This document shows, in pieces, positions 20,059 through 30,861 of a stretch of DNA of 64,000 bases (its first letter is position 1; the number at the start of each line of letters is the position of its first letter). The notes below the pieces were generated by a model. That model did not search any database. It saw nothing but the letters and a program-made list of their open reading frames with translations, and was not told where the DNA came from. Source of the DNA: Bacteriovoracaceae bacterium (GTDB lineage: Bacteria > Bdellovibrionota > Bacteriovoracia > Bacteriovoracales > Bacteriovoracaceae); NCBI GenBank assembly GCA_947441615.1, contig CANEUH010000021.1, forward strand, positions 1 through 64,000, written 5' to 3'. A program made the translations under genes and the position numbers.

Positions 20059-20909
20059 CCATTGATAATTTCAAGAGTGTAGAACATGGAGAACTCACCA
20101 CTTTTCTCCCAGAGTGCCTTGGGTGGATTGTGGAGTTGGTCGATATCCTTAACAATATCCTCGAACAAATTCTGAAGCTCGTTTACGTGGGTCCAACGAA
20201 TCATTTTAATCTGTTGAACATTTCCTTCTGAATCATAAGTCATCCTGGCGGTCATGGTGATTCTGCCATTTGAAGGAATCTTAAAATGTGGATGTGTTTT
20301 CTGAAATTTGTCTAAATTCCTTAGAATTGAATTTACGTAATTAATAGCAGTTCTTTTTTGAAAACCATAAAACATGAGTTCATATTCATTGAGTTCATCT
20401 GGTTCGATGCCTTCAGGCACTTCAATACTAACGACAGCATCATTAATTTTTTGAGCACCAGTGAGCATATCTGAAATCGCCAGACCACCAGAAGGAAAGG
20501 ATTTCGAGAAGTCTTTAAACTCTTTACTCTTAAGGCTTATGGCATTCATGGCATTAGGTGATTTCGTTTTAACTTCAGGTCTTGTTCCAGGACGAGAAGG
20601 GGGCATTTTTTGAAGCTCAGGTTTACCTGCTGCAAAAGACAAGTCCTTTAAGCTAACGGGGCCTTTGGGTTTTGAGGCCGAAGCCTCAATGATCGCTTCA
20701 CTTGTTTTTAGCTTAGAGTGTTCAACTTTAGCCGTCTTCACACGTCTTATTTTTAATTGAGTAGGAGCTTCATTTTTTGAAAGGAGTTTCGAGAAGTTTA
20801 AGGATTTAATTCCATCAGAAAACATCAAAAAAAGATGAATAAAGAGAACCGTGAAGAAGATCACGGGGAAGTTCAATTTGAGCTTTATCTGAATCGTTGG
20901 TTCCGACAT
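20055..20909 (-). CDS. TonB-like energy-transducer / periplasmic-spanning protein
   Basis: Single N-terminal TM, extended linker, C-terminal domain with KIPSNGRITMTARMTYDSEGNVQQIKMIR. Confidence 0.55.
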   Translation of the reverse strand: MSEPTIQIKLKLNFPVIFFTVLFIHLFLMFSDGIKSLNFSKLLSKNEAPTQLKIRRVKTAKVEHSKLKTSEAIIEASASKPKGPVSLKDLSFAAGKPELQKMPPSRPGTRPEVKTKSPNAMNAISLKSKEFKDFSKSFPSGGLAISDMLTGAQKINDAVVSIEVPEGIEPDELNEYELMFYGFQKRTAINYVNSILRNLDKFQKTHPHFKIPSNGRITMTARMTYDSEGNVQQIKMIRWTHVNELQNLFEDIVKDIDQLHNPPKALWEKSGEFSMFYTLEIING

Positions 20910-21105
20910 CCGGACAGACTCCTTTACTCGGATAAATCCTACCACCTTCAACTATGAAGAATCAAACAAAGTCGCGATTTCGGCAAGATAATACTGGGTT
21001 AGTGAAAAAGTCGGGAATTTTTTCCAAACTTGACTCCCTCACGCTGGAAAAGAGACAATAGGAGGGGTCCATAGACCGTTGATTCAACAAGGATGTTGCT
21101 TAGCT

Positions 21106-22455
21106 ATGAAAAAATTACTCACTTTTTCTTCATCTAAAATTTACCTCATTTGTGGTTTGTCATTGATGATGACACTCGGAGCTTTTTGGCATCATCAATC
21201 TAATCAAATGCAGCTTGATAGAATGAATGTGCTTAATCAAGGAGTAGGGACTTGCTTCAATAGATTGTCTCAGACTTTTACCGCCATGATGATTAAGGAT
21301 ATCCAGTCCCCTTATTTGAATCGTGATTTTATGGCTCTTTCGGATGAATGCCTTAATGAAACGATAAAGGGAATTAATCCTTTTAAGAAGAACGTAGAAA
21401 AAGGTTATGAGACTTTAAATCAATTAATTTCTGAAGTTCATTGGTTTCATGAGAAAGTTTTAAAAATACATGGGCCATTAATCTCTAATCCTAAAGCGAT
21501 TGTTCCTTTTGCTTCACTACAAGAACGATTTGGTAAAATGGAAAATTATAAATTAGATCTTGTTGATCAGATTGATTCTGCTAATGCTCAGTTAAGAAAA
21601 ATTCAGATTAATGATGAGTATTTAATGGGAGCTGGTCTCGTTCTTTTTGTCATAGCTCTTACTATTCTTTCTCTACAAGATTTTAATCGTGGCCAAATTC
21701 ATCGAGAGATTGAAAAAGAAGCGATGAACTTTTTAAAGTCCGGAACAAATAACGTTGGTGCGATTATTGAGAAGTTAGTTGAGCGATCACTTCTTATGAA
21801 TGGTTTGACTGTTACAAATCAAATCTTTCGAGATTACAATGCGAGTGTTCAAGATCAGAAAATGATGAATTCAGCTCCTTCTCCGTCTACTCATCACGTA
21901 TCTCAAGCTGAAGCCCTGGAAGAAATTGAAGAAGACGATATCCCAACCCAAGAATTTAAAACTTCATTGAAGGAAGTCTTAGTTTCAATCCAAAATGTTC
22001 AGCCAAAAGATTCAATCCATATGAGTGAAGTTAGGGATGTTCTTATGAATGTACCTTTTGAAAGTTTTGAACAGGTGATGAATTCGGCCATCAATCAGTT
22101 GGCTCCAAGAAGACCAAATAATAAGAAGATTATGGTTAGTAATCAGATTCATTCTGAGAAAGTTGTACTGAATCTTTTCCTTGCTGGCTCAACATTTACA
22201 GCGACTGAACTTGATTATGCTCAAGGAAATAAAGCTGTTGCTGCTGACTCGATCGATATGAATTTTGTGATCCTAAAAGAGATGGTCGGTGAGACAGGAG
22301 CACAGTGGCATCTTGAAAATAAAGTTGATCGCAACGGAATCATTACAGGGATGAATATGCGTTTCACGGTAGACAGAGTGACTAAAGAAAAGCCTCGTCT
22401 TGTGTCTGTGACTAAGGGTAAAAAGAAAGATCTCGCGAAAGAACTCATGAATTAA
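21106..22455 (+). CDS. Hypothetical membrane protein with two TM helices
   Basis: Long ORF; TM near N-terminus and at LMGAGLVLFVIALTILSL. Confidence 0.65.
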   Translation: MKKLLTFSSSKIYLICGLSLMMTLGAFWHHQSNQMQLDRMNVLNQGVGTCFNRLSQTFTAMMIKDIQSPYLNRDFMALSDECLNETIKGINPFKKNVEKGYETLNQLISEVHWFHEKVLKIHGPLISNPKAIVPFASLQERFGKMENYKLDLVDQIDSANAQLRKIQINDEYLMGAGLVLFVIALTILSLQDFNRGQIHREIEKEAMNFLKSGTNNVGAIIEKLVERSLLMNGLTVTNQIFRDYNASVQDQKMMNSAPSPSTHHVSQAEALEEIEEDDIPTQEFKTSLKEVLVSIQNVQPKDSIHMSEVRDVLMNVPFESFEQVMNSAINQLAPRRPNNKKIMVSNQIHSEKVVLNLFLAGSTFTATELDYAQGNKAVAADSIDMNFVILKEMVGETGAQWHLENKVDRNGIITGMNMRFTVDRVTKEKPRLVSVTKGKKKDLAKELMN

Positions 22456-22458
22456 ATT

Positions 22459-22486
22459 TGCCGCCTCCGGGCGGCTTTTCTTTTTT
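22459..22486 (+). terminator. Rho-independent terminator
   Basis: GCCGCC-tcc-GGGCGGC followed by TTTTCTTTTTT. Confidence 0.75.
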
Positions 22487-22922
22487 AGAATTCTAAGAGA
22501 AACGTGACTGGGCCATCGTTAATCAGGGAAACCTTCATGAAGGCACCAAATCGCCCTTCTTTGACAATTGTTCCCTTATTTCTAAGTTCTCTGTTAAAAA
22601 GTGCATATTTGAGTCTTGCCTCTTGAGGTGGCATAGATTTTTCAAAGCTAGGTCTATGACCGCCGGATCCATCCCAGCTTAAAGTAAACTGACTTACTGA
22701 AAGTATTTCACCCATTATAGACTGAATATCGAGATTCATCTTGCCATCAGTATCATCAAAAATACGCAGTTTTGAAATCTTGTCTACGGCCTTTGAAAGT
22801 ACCTCATCGGTATCACCTTGTTCAAAACAGACCAGGAGTAGTAATCCAACATTGATTGAGCCAATGACTTCAGAATCAACTGAAACAGAAGCTTCTTGAA
22901 CCCTTTGGACTACAACTTTCAT
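22485..22922 (-). CDS. dtd: D-aminoacyl-tRNA deacylase
   Basis: MKVVVQRVQEASVSVD, LSVSQFTLSWDGSGGHRPSFEKSMPP, GRFGAFMKVSLINDGPVTFLLE. Confidence 0.95.
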   Translation of the reverse strand: MKVVVQRVQEASVSVDSEVIGSINVGLLLLVCFEQGDTDEVLSKAVDKISKLRIFDDTDGKMNLDIQSIMGEILSVSQFTLSWDGSGGHRPSFEKSMPPQEARLKYALFNRELRNKGTIVKEGRFGAFMKVSLINDGPVTFLLEF

Positions 22923-25762
22923 TATTTTTTACCCTGAAGCATTTGAAGTCTCATGGCAGATGTTATTGAATTTTGAATTTGAATCAATAATTCCTCATAA
23001 GTTACTTTAAAATCTTTGGTTGAATCCAAAACTTCTTTTAGGTCATGAGCTGTAGGAACGTGGATGGCCCGTAAAATTTTTGAAATGGGTACACCATGAG
23101 CATGTGAGAGCAAGAACTGAATAAATAAAATCATTGGCTCATCGGCATGAAGTCTAACAATCGATCTGCCGTTATGGATGAGTTCAAGAGAAAAAAGTTT
23201 TAGTTCTCCCTCATGGGTGACACTGACGTGAGCTTCTGTGAGAGCGAGATGCATGTCTGATGGATTTGTACCCTCTACAAAACCTACAAATACGTCTTCA
23301 TTATTGTTGGGATAGATGGCCGAGGTTGGCCTATTCATTAATTTCCCCTGAATGATAGGGTTAACAAAACTAACCTTTTGACCAAAACGCAAATCATCTA
23401 ATTTCCAAATTAAGCTTTGAATCGTTCTTTCAAAATTTGAAATGCGCGAAAGGATCTCACAAGCATAGCGAGGAAGCACGTCTCTCGTTAATTGATCAAT
23501 CTGTTTATAAGCTTTGCAAATCTCTCTAGGGTTTACATCTAAAAGTTGCTCTTCCGTGAGTTCAAGAGTTTTAAGTCCAGAACGCAAATGATCGGGAAGC
23601 GACTCAGTTTCTGTTAAAAATTTAGGTATTAAAAATTTAGCTAAGCTACCTTTGACTAAATTTGGGCCACCAGTGAAAGTAAGGTTTGTGACTTGTTTTC
23701 CTACGGGTGTAACAAAATAATTTCGAAGCAGATTAGGATTGAGTCCTGAGATCTTTGGCAAAAGTTGAAAATAACTACAAAGTGTCGCACCATAATCAGA
23801 ATAAATGGATCGGAATGTATCCATTGGATGAAGTTCTATTCTCACATCAACATTTCTAAAATCAACGACAAGAAAGTAGGATAAATCCCTTTTTAGTCCG
23901 AGATTTAAAGCGTTCTCTTTATGAAGATTTCGATCTTCGGTTTCAAGAGATCGTATTTCAAAAACAGTATCCATTGGGACACAACTGCCCAAGAGACTTT
24001 TAAAATAAGAGGGGTGAGTGATCCTTGTTGAATCCTCACTCGTTGAATGAATGAGCATTCCTTTAACAACGGCTTCTTGATAGAATTCAATTCGGAATGA
24101 GTCTGGAAACTCTAGTTGAGACATCGCTGGAACTTCCGATAGGTTTGCTAAATAAAAAGATCGTAAATGTTCAGTGATGGAAGAAAATTGTTGATAGTTT
24201 TCAATATCAGCTGAAATCCTGAAATAAGAACAAAGTTGCTTGTCACTGGTATGGTGAGCTTGTTTTCTAAAGACATAAATGTAAGAGCCAAGCTCTCCCT
24301 TGCCCTTAACATTTTCAAAGTCAAAAATGGCTTCAGGTTTTAATTCTTTAAGGACAGGCTCTAGGCGCTCTCTTAATGAAGGCACAAATAATTTCTTAGA
24401 GGAGAGTACAAAGAGGTATCCGTTTTGTTTTAAATACTTAACCTGATCCAAGATTTGGCTCATGAGATAATGTTGAGGATTATTCTTTGGAAAGTTACAA
24501 AGATTTAAAACAACTCGATCATAGGTTGATGTATAAAAAGGGTTGTCCTCGAGGAGAAATCCTTGCTTTAGTTGAGTGTTCTTACGGTTTTGAAAGTGCC
24601 CACCCATGATTTTGCAAATATAATCAATTGATCTTTCATTCTGAAAATGGGCCTTGTGGGCAAGAAAAGTCAAAAATTGTAGTTCATTACAGATCTTAGC
24701 AAATGTTCCAGAAATAAACTCTAGGCCTTTAAAGTCGGGACAAAGAATTTCATCCCAACGAAAACCAATATTATTTTCTTGGGCAAGCCAGTGCGATAAA
24801 GATAGAGATTCTAGATAATCCCCAAAGTATTTACAACTAATGATCCTCTCATCGTCTGGAAGGCCATGAGGCAGAGTTTTGCCTTCAACTGTTTCAAGCC
24901 AAAGAGGGAAATTAATTTGAAGCGAATTTAAAAATAATCCCATGGATAAGTGAGAAAGAGCATGAGAGTAAACTTTCCCTTGGTCTTCTTCTACTTGAGT
25001 TCGGTATGAAATTTGTTTCGTAATTTCAGTGATAGCAAGTTCTTTAGAAACTGAAAGAAGATCATTCATGACTCCTTTCATTCCCTCATGAGGACGGTAC
25101 CAACTATAGAGATTACTTTCTAGCGCCCTACTCTTTAGGTCTGTTTGACTTCCTTTTTTAAAAATCTGAGATAAAAAAGAAGTTGGGTACAGAAGGGCCT
25201 TATCTGTGAGTTCGAGCTGGCAAGTTTCAAGAAGGGATGAAATAAACCGAAGTTTTAAGAACGTGATTGTAGCAACTCTGTTTGTGTAAATTTCGATAAA
25301 CTGAGAGAGTCCTTTATGTTCAGTGAGATTCTCCGGAGAGATTGAATTCCAAAATTTCCCAAGATCATCTAGACCCTCAAAATGGAGCCCTAGCGTTTCT
25401 GCATAGGAGAGAAATTCTGAGTAAAGACCTTGCTTGATCGTTTTTGGAAAATCCTTGGTCTTAAATAACTCATTTTTTGCGTCGAGCTGGACAAGGCTCA
25501 TGAGGCGTTCAAATTTAATAACATTTTTAGATAAGAGAGAGTCTCCTTTCCAACCAGGAACGAAGCAGTGGAGTGGTGAGAATTTATCTCCATCATTCAA
25601 TGTCGGTTTCACAGTTTTAGGGAGATTGATAAATGTGGGAAATTTTCCCTTTGAGGTTGTCTGTGAAGATTCTTGTTTATCGACGTTAGAAAATTCAGAG
25701 TCCTTAGTGGACTCGGTATTTTTATAAAACCATTCTGAAGCCGAAAACGTTTTCTTACTCAA
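22922..25762 (-). CDS. Large hypothetical protein with degenerate N6-DNA-methyltransferase-like region
   Basis: YDRVVLNLCNFPKN...LDQVKYLKQNGYLFVLSSKKLFVPSLRERLEPVLKELKPEAIFDFENVKGKGELGSYIYVFRK resembles the N6_Mtase order of motifs, but the NPPF/Y motif is not intact. Confidence 0.5.
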   Translation of the reverse strand: MSKKTFSASEWFYKNTESTKDSEFSNVDKQESSQTTSKGKFPTFINLPKTVKPTLNDGDKFSPLHCFVPGWKGDSLLSKNVIKFERLMSLVQLDAKNELFKTKDFPKTIKQGLYSEFLSYAETLGLHFEGLDDLGKFWNSISPENLTEHKGLSQFIEIYTNRVATITFLKLRFISSLLETCQLELTDKALLYPTSFLSQIFKKGSQTDLKSRALESNLYSWYRPHEGMKGVMNDLLSVSKELAITEITKQISYRTQVEEDQGKVYSHALSHLSMGLFLNSLQINFPLWLETVEGKTLPHGLPDDERIISCKYFGDYLESLSLSHWLAQENNIGFRWDEILCPDFKGLEFISGTFAKICNELQFLTFLAHKAHFQNERSIDYICKIMGGHFQNRKNTQLKQGFLLEDNPFYTSTYDRVVLNLCNFPKNNPQHYLMSQILDQVKYLKQNGYLFVLSSKKLFVPSLRERLEPVLKELKPEAIFDFENVKGKGELGSYIYVFRKQAHHTSDKQLCSYFRISADIENYQQFSSITEHLRSFYLANLSEVPAMSQLEFPDSFRIEFYQEAVVKGMLIHSTSEDSTRITHPSYFKSLLGSCVPMDTVFEIRSLETEDRNLHKENALNLGLKRDLSYFLVVDFRNVDVRIELHPMDTFRSIYSDYGATLCSYFQLLPKISGLNPNLLRNYFVTPVGKQVTNLTFTGGPNLVKGSLAKFLIPKFLTETESLPDHLRSGLKTLELTEEQLLDVNPREICKAYKQIDQLTRDVLPRYACEILSRISNFERTIQSLIWKLDDLRFGQKVSFVNPIIQGKLMNRPTSAIYPNNNEDVFVGFVEGTNPSDMHLALTEAHVSVTHEGELKLFSLELIHNGRSIVRLHADEPMILFIQFLLSHAHGVPISKILRAIHVPTAHDLKEVLDSTKDFKVTYEELLIQIQNSITSAMRLQMLQGKK

Positions 25763-25964
25763 GGGGCCGGGCCTTCCTATCAGGGTAAAGCAAAACTATT
25801 GAAATAATTAATAATTTGGGAGTGGTGATTTTGGCTTATCCCGCGTTTTTTGTCATGGGAAAAGGTTGAAAAAGATCACTTTCGTAAAGTTTTTTAGAGA
25901 CTTGCCGACAAGATTAAAGAGTTAGGGATTAAATAAAAAATACCATAGTGAAGGGAGTTTACAT

Positions 25965-26354
25965 ATGGACCAGAGCTTCAACGATCAAGAGCTTTCAGAC
26001 ATAATGAAGGAAATTGAAGCCTTAGAGGATGATTTTCAAGTTAAAGATGAAAAAACCACTAGTCCTGTGCTTGAAGAGCTTGCCTCTCTAGATGAAGTCG
26101 TCTCAATTCCAGTCTCAACGGCCAATGTTGTGTCCATGGGGCCAACAATAAAAGAGGCTCCTTCAAGTTCCTCACCGACGAGTTCAATGAGCTTTCGAGT
26201 TCAAGGGGAGCTTACGATTGATCTTCAATTTGATATCGGTGGTAAAGTTGTTTGTTTAGAAGTGAGTGAGAAAGGACTCACCATCGAAATGGATGGTGGG
26301 GCCAAATTTAGTATTCCAGTTTCTGAAAAAACACATCATAAAAAAGCTGTTTAA
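25965..26354 (+). CDS. Hypothetical acidic protein
   Basis: 129 aa ORF upstream of rsmD. Confidence 0.6.
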   Translation: MDQSFNDQELSDIMKEIEALEDDFQVKDEKTTSPVLEELASLDEVVSIPVSTANVVSMGPTIKEAPSSSSPTSSMSFRVQGELTIDLQFDIGGKVVCLEVSEKGLTIEMDGGAKFSIPVSEKTHHKKAV

Positions 26355-26357
26355 TTC

Positions 26358-26939
26358 ATGTCATTAAAAATTTTGGGTGGAGTGGCCAGGGGGTTTCCTC
26401 TGGCAACCCCGAAATCTGATACGACTCGTCCGACAGCTGTTCTTATAAAAAGAAAACTTTTTGATTGGCGTCAGCACATGGATGACTATGTCTTTATTGA
26501 CTTGTGCGCTGGCTCTGGTGCGATGGGATTTGAAGCATTTTCACGAGGTGCACAGAAGGTTTTACTGAATGAATTAATGAGGGGAGCTTTTCTTACACTT
26601 AAAGATAATAAAGCCAAAATAGAAAAGGCTTTTAGTGTTGATGAAGCGGTAATGAAAGTCACTAACATTGAAGCAAAGCAGTGGGTTCAAAGAGAACTCC
26701 AATATGAGCTTCCAGATACTAAAAATGCTATTTTGTATTTTGATCCACCCTATGAAAATCATGCCCTTTATTTTGATGTCTTAAAACTACTTAAAGAGCT
26801 TCATTTTGAAGGAGAGTTGTGGGTTGAGTCGGACCGACTGAAGGGTCCAAAATTGGCCGATCTCACTGGAGTATTCCATTCAATTATTAAAACCATAGAA
26901 CAGGGTGATCATTTTGTCGTCGTCGGGAAATTAGTATAA
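26358..26939 (+). CDS. rsmD: 16S rRNA (guanine966-N2)-methyltransferase RsmD
   Basis: ILGGVARGFPLATPKSDTTRPT, FIDLCAGSGAMGFEAFSRGA, LYFDPPYE. Confidence 0.92.
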   Translation: MSLKILGGVARGFPLATPKSDTTRPTAVLIKRKLFDWRQHMDDYVFIDLCAGSGAMGFEAFSRGAQKVLLNELMRGAFLTLKDNKAKIEKAFSVDEAVMKVTNIEAKQWVQRELQYELPDTKNAILYFDPPYENHALYFDVLKLLKELHFEGELWVESDRLKGPKLADLTGVFHSIIKTIEQGDHFVVVGKLV

Positions 26940-26977
26940 AATTATTTCATGAGTTTTAATCTTTAAAGGACCATGCC

Positions 26978-27460
26978 TTGGAAAAAAAACGAGCTTTATA
27001 CGCAGGAACCTTCGACCCATTCACTAATGGCCATCTTGATATCGTTCAACGGGCGATAAAGATTTTTGATGAAATTATTGTTTTGGTTGCTGTCTCTCCA
27101 ACGAAAAAACCTTTTATGTCCTCAGAGCAGAGAGTGAATGTGTTGAAAAAACTTTTTGCTCACGAACCAAAAGTTAAAGTGGAGAGTTGGAGTGGACTCA
27201 TTGTGGAATATGCTCGGCAAAACAAAATAGGGTCTATCGTGAGAGGTCTCAGACCCACAGGTGACTTTGAAATTGAGTTTCAAATGGCATCGATGAATCG
27301 AAAAATTAATCCAGATTGCGACACTGTTTTTCTTATGACGAGCGAGAAGCTGTACTATATTTCAAGTTCACTGGTAAAAGAGGTTTATCAACACCAAGGA
27401 GATATTACTTCTTTTGTTCCGCCACTTGTTCATGAAGAAATGAAAAAAATTAAAGATTAG
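26978..27460 (+). CDS. coaD: Phosphopantetheine adenylyltransferase
   Basis: ALYAGTFDPFTNGHLDIVQRA, IVRGLRPTGDFEIEFQMASMNR, YISSSLVKEV; TTG start. Confidence 0.95.
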   Translation: MEKKRALYAGTFDPFTNGHLDIVQRAIKIFDEIIVLVAVSPTKKPFMSSEQRVNVLKKLFAHEPKVKVESWSGLIVEYARQNKIGSIVRGLRPTGDFEIEFQMASMNRKINPDCDTVFLMTSEKLYYISSSLVKEVYQHQGDITSFVPPLVHEEMKKIKD

Positions 27461-27464
27461 GAAA

Positions 27465-28685
27465 TTGACCATGTTATTAAGTTCAAGAGTCAAAGGTATT
27501 CATGACAGTATAACCATGAAGCTAAATGAAAAAGCGATCCTTCTCACAGAAGAGGGGAAGGTCATTTATAATTTATCTGGTGGTCAGCTCCCAATAAAAC
27601 CACCGAGTGAATTTATTGATAAAATTCATCATGAATTAAATTTTTTAAAAAGTTACCAATATTCCCCGTCGGCAGGTTTTCCTGCTCTTCGAAAAAAAGT
27701 ATTAAAACATTTCATTTCAACGAGAAGAATGCCTGAAGAGCTCTTTGAAATTGAATGGGATGTCATTATGAGTAATGGCTCAAAACATTCGCTATATAAC
27801 GCACTTGGAGCACTCATCGATCCAGGAGACGAAGTGATTTTGCTTGCCCCATACTGGGTTTCTTATCCAGAAATGATTAAGTTTTGGGGAGGAATTCCTA
27901 CTGTCGTTAAATCAAATGTCTTCGATGCTTTTGTTCCAGCGATTGAAGATATTCGTAAATTAATGACTCCCAGAACGAAGGCGATAATAGTAAATAGTCC
28001 CAATAATCCGTCTGGAGTTCATTATTCAGAAAGCTGGATGAGAGAGTTTGCTGGATTTTTGCGCGATTATCCAGATCTCGTTGTTATTTCGGATGAAGTT
28101 TATTCAGATATTACTTACTTTGATCCAAAGCCGAGTTATTTTTATCAGCTTGATCACTCTCTAATGAAAAGAACGATTGTGGTTCAGGCAATTTCAAAAA
28201 CTCTAGCGGCTACAGGACTTAGGCTTGGATGGGTCATCGCCCCTTCAAATATGGTATCTGCGATGGGAAGGATTCAGGGACAAACAACCTCTGGACCCAA
28301 TTCACTCGTTCAAAGGGCACTTTTAGATTTTGATTTTCACTATCTTGAGAGTTTTTTGACTCCGGTAAAAAACCATATTCGTCAAAATGCAGCGACTCTA
28401 AGAGAGAAATTTAGAGAAGCAAACCTCGGGCATTGCTGGTATCAAAGTTCCTCAGCTTTTTACTTTATGATCGATTTTTCTCGTACCCCGATGTTTAAAA
28501 GATTCGAACCCGATGGAGACCACTCTTATACGATTACAGATGAACTCCTTGAAAATGAAGGGATTACAGTCGTACCAGGTAGTGATTTTGGAATTCCCAA
28601 CTCTGCAAGGATCGCTCTTGTGATTGAAGAGGTTCCCTTTCAAGAGGCCATGAGTAAGATTGTCAGGTATTTGAACAAAGCCTAG
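27465..28685 (+). CDS. Class I/II pyridoxal-phosphate aminotransferase (aspartate aminotransferase-like)
   Basis: SNGSKHSLYNAL, NSPNNPSGVHYS, SDEVYSDITY, ISKTLAATGLRLGW. Confidence 0.9.
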   Translation: MTMLLSSRVKGIHDSITMKLNEKAILLTEEGKVIYNLSGGQLPIKPPSEFIDKIHHELNFLKSYQYSPSAGFPALRKKVLKHFISTRRMPEELFEIEWDVIMSNGSKHSLYNALGALIDPGDEVILLAPYWVSYPEMIKFWGGIPTVVKSNVFDAFVPAIEDIRKLMTPRTKAIIVNSPNNPSGVHYSESWMREFAGFLRDYPDLVVISDEVYSDITYFDPKPSYFYQLDHSLMKRTIVVQAISKTLAATGLRLGWVIAPSNMVSAMGRIQGQTTSGPNSLVQRALLDFDFHYLESFLTPVKNHIRQNAATLREKFREANLGHCWYQSSSAFYFMIDFSRTPMFKRFEPDGDHSYTITDELLENEGITVVPGSDFGIPNSARIALVIEEVPFQEAMSKIVRYLNKA

Positions 28686-28756
28686 AATAAGGGCAGAAAT
28701 CTCCTCTTATTTAGTGCCTTCACTCTCTGAATTATAATGAAAGAGAGGGGACGAAC

Positions 28757-29698
28757 TTGAAAAACGTACTCATTTTATTTCTTATTCTTTTTTCTTATAG
28801 CTGCGCCAAGAGTCCCGTTGAGGAATCTTCTGATGCAATAGATGTTGCTCTGACATATTTATCCCACGAAAAATGTGATGATGCTCTTGATGTGCTTCTT
28901 GAATTAGGAAATCAACCCACTAATGGAATTTATCTTCAAGTGCTGGCCAGTGCTTATGCCTGTAAGGCGGGATTTAATGAGTTAGCATTTATAGCAAACG
29001 ACCTCACAACTTTAGATGCGACATCAACCGAAACAATTATGACTTCACTGGTGAAGTTTAGTTTATCTTCAGAAAGTTCAGCTGATTCTGATGATTACAC
29101 TAATTTGAGATCAGGAATAAATGTTATCCTTGGATCCACTACGGGATCTCCGAGTCAAACCTCTAGAACAACAACATTTGGATCGAGAAAAGCCGGGGAT
29201 ATGGGAATACAGGCGCTGATTCTAAATCTCGTGAATCTCGGAAAATTTCTCAATTACTACGGAAACGTAAATGCTTCTGGTGCCAAGGGCCTCGGAACGA
29301 ATACAAATTCTTGTTTCATAAATTATTCGGACGCACGTGCGACTTCACAAATTGGTGCTGGATTTGGTGGTGTTTGTAATTCGAATAATGATGGTCATCC
29401 TAATCTTGATAAATCCACCGCCGCGGGAAAACGTCGAATGTGTGAGGGGCTAGTTCTTCTTACGAATGTGATTGATATTTTAGATAATCTAGATCTTTCA
29501 ACGAGCTCGGATTTAGATATCCTTGAGGACCTGGCGACTCAAGTGAAAACGTTTCTAACTGCTGCAACAGCAGCTGGTCTTGGAACTTTAGTGACGATGA
29601 CTTCTCAATCAACCTGCGAAACGGCGATGAGCACTGCTTCGAATTTAAATGATTTAGAATTTTTTTATTCTATCGTTTTTGAGAAAGGTCTTCAATGA
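28757..29698 (+). CDS. Lipoprotein, hypothetical
   Basis: Lipobox FSYSCAKS. Confidence 0.7.
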   Translation: MKNVLILFLILFSYSCAKSPVEESSDAIDVALTYLSHEKCDDALDVLLELGNQPTNGIYLQVLASAYACKAGFNELAFIANDLTTLDATSTETIMTSLVKFSLSSESSADSDDYTNLRSGINVILGSTTGSPSQTSRTTTFGSRKAGDMGIQALILNLVNLGKFLNYYGNVNASGAKGLGTNTNSCFINYSDARATSQIGAGFGGVCNSNNDGHPNLDKSTAAGKRRMCEGLVLLTNVIDILDNLDLSTSSDLDILEDLATQVKTFLTAATAAGLGTLVTMTSQSTCETAMSTASNLNDLEFFYSIVFEKGLQ

Positions 29699-30813
29699 AG
29701 TGGAGAATCATTATTTCTTTACTTTGTTTTTCTGGCGTGGCCTTTGCTTTTGAATATCCCTACACATTTAGGTCTCCAGAAGGACTTTTAATGGGGGACG
29801 CCTATACGGCCGTGAACTCAGATGCTTTTACTTTATTTTATAATCCAGCTTCCCTTGCTCGTCATAAGAGTGACTTTACTTTAAATCCCCTTAACCCGCA
29901 GTTCGGCGGGACTAATATCATGGCGGATATGGACCGGTTTACCGATCTTCCTTCCGAAGCATCGGCTTTAGGTGATGTCTTGATGGATTATCCAGTGAAT
30001 TTTTCTGCTGGAATTTCTCCTGGATTTAAACTCTTCAACTTTGGCGTGAGTTTTATTGCTTCAGAAAGCTATAACTTACTTCTTAGAAACCAGGCCCACC
30101 CAATGCTGGACCTGGACCTTCGGTCAGATAAAGGAATTTTAATTGGACTTGGAATTCCTCTAGGCCCAAATCGAATTAATCGCAAATCTCAAATGGGCTC
30201 TCAGACCTCTTTAGGTATTGGCGCCAAATACTTGGAGCGAACGGGAGTGAGGGATACGCTCGCCTTGGCCGGTCCGACGGTACTTGGTGGAATTGGGCAG
30301 GGGGAACTTGATCAAATCATTCAGACTTTGGGAAAGGTTAAGGGAATAGGTTATGGATTTGATGCTGGGATTGAACATATTTCAAGGCAGGGAAGCACCC
30401 AGTATGTGATTGGATTATCTGCTTTGGATATTACGGGAACGGATTTTACCGAGGAAAGCCATCCGGATAATTTACAAGTCGCAGATATTCGAGATCAATT
30501 AAATCTTGGTCTCGCAGCTGGACAAGACTTTAAGTACTTTCATTATATTTTTTCTGCCGATGTTAGAGGCTTAAATGAGCAAATGGACTTTGGAAAGCGT
30601 CTAAGATTTGGCGGTCAGGTGGGGATTCCAGGGCTAAAAGTGATGGGTGGACTTAATAGTGGGTATTACAGCTATGGGGCCACGGTAGATCTCGCTTTCA
30701 TGAAATTGACAGCTGGGTTTTACGGGGTTGAACTAGGAACTAACTATAAACAGACCCAAAGTAATCGATTTGTTATCTACTTGTCCTTATTTGACTTTTC
30801 ATTCGATGCCTAA
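29695..30813 (+). CDS. Hypothetical outer-membrane/secreted protein
   Basis: Signal peptide; EGLLMGDAYTAVNSDAFTLFYNPASLAR resembles OmpP1/PorV-type N-termini. Confidence 0.65.
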   Translation: MKWRIIISLLCFSGVAFAFEYPYTFRSPEGLLMGDAYTAVNSDAFTLFYNPASLARHKSDFTLNPLNPQFGGTNIMADMDRFTDLPSEASALGDVLMDYPVNFSAGISPGFKLFNFGVSFIASESYNLLLRNQAHPMLDLDLRSDKGILIGLGIPLGPNRINRKSQMGSQTSLGIGAKYLERTGVRDTLALAGPTVLGGIGQGELDQIIQTLGKVKGIGYGFDAGIEHISRQGSTQYVIGLSALDITGTDFTEESHPDNLQVADIRDQLNLGLAAGQDFKYFHYIFSADVRGLNEQMDFGKRLRFGGQVGIPGLKVMGGLNSGYYSYGATVDLAFMKLTAGFYGVELGTNYKQTQSNRFVIYLSLFDFSFDA

Positions 30814-30861
30814 TTTTCTATCCTAAATTCAGCACACACCACCACGGATTGGAGGACTATT

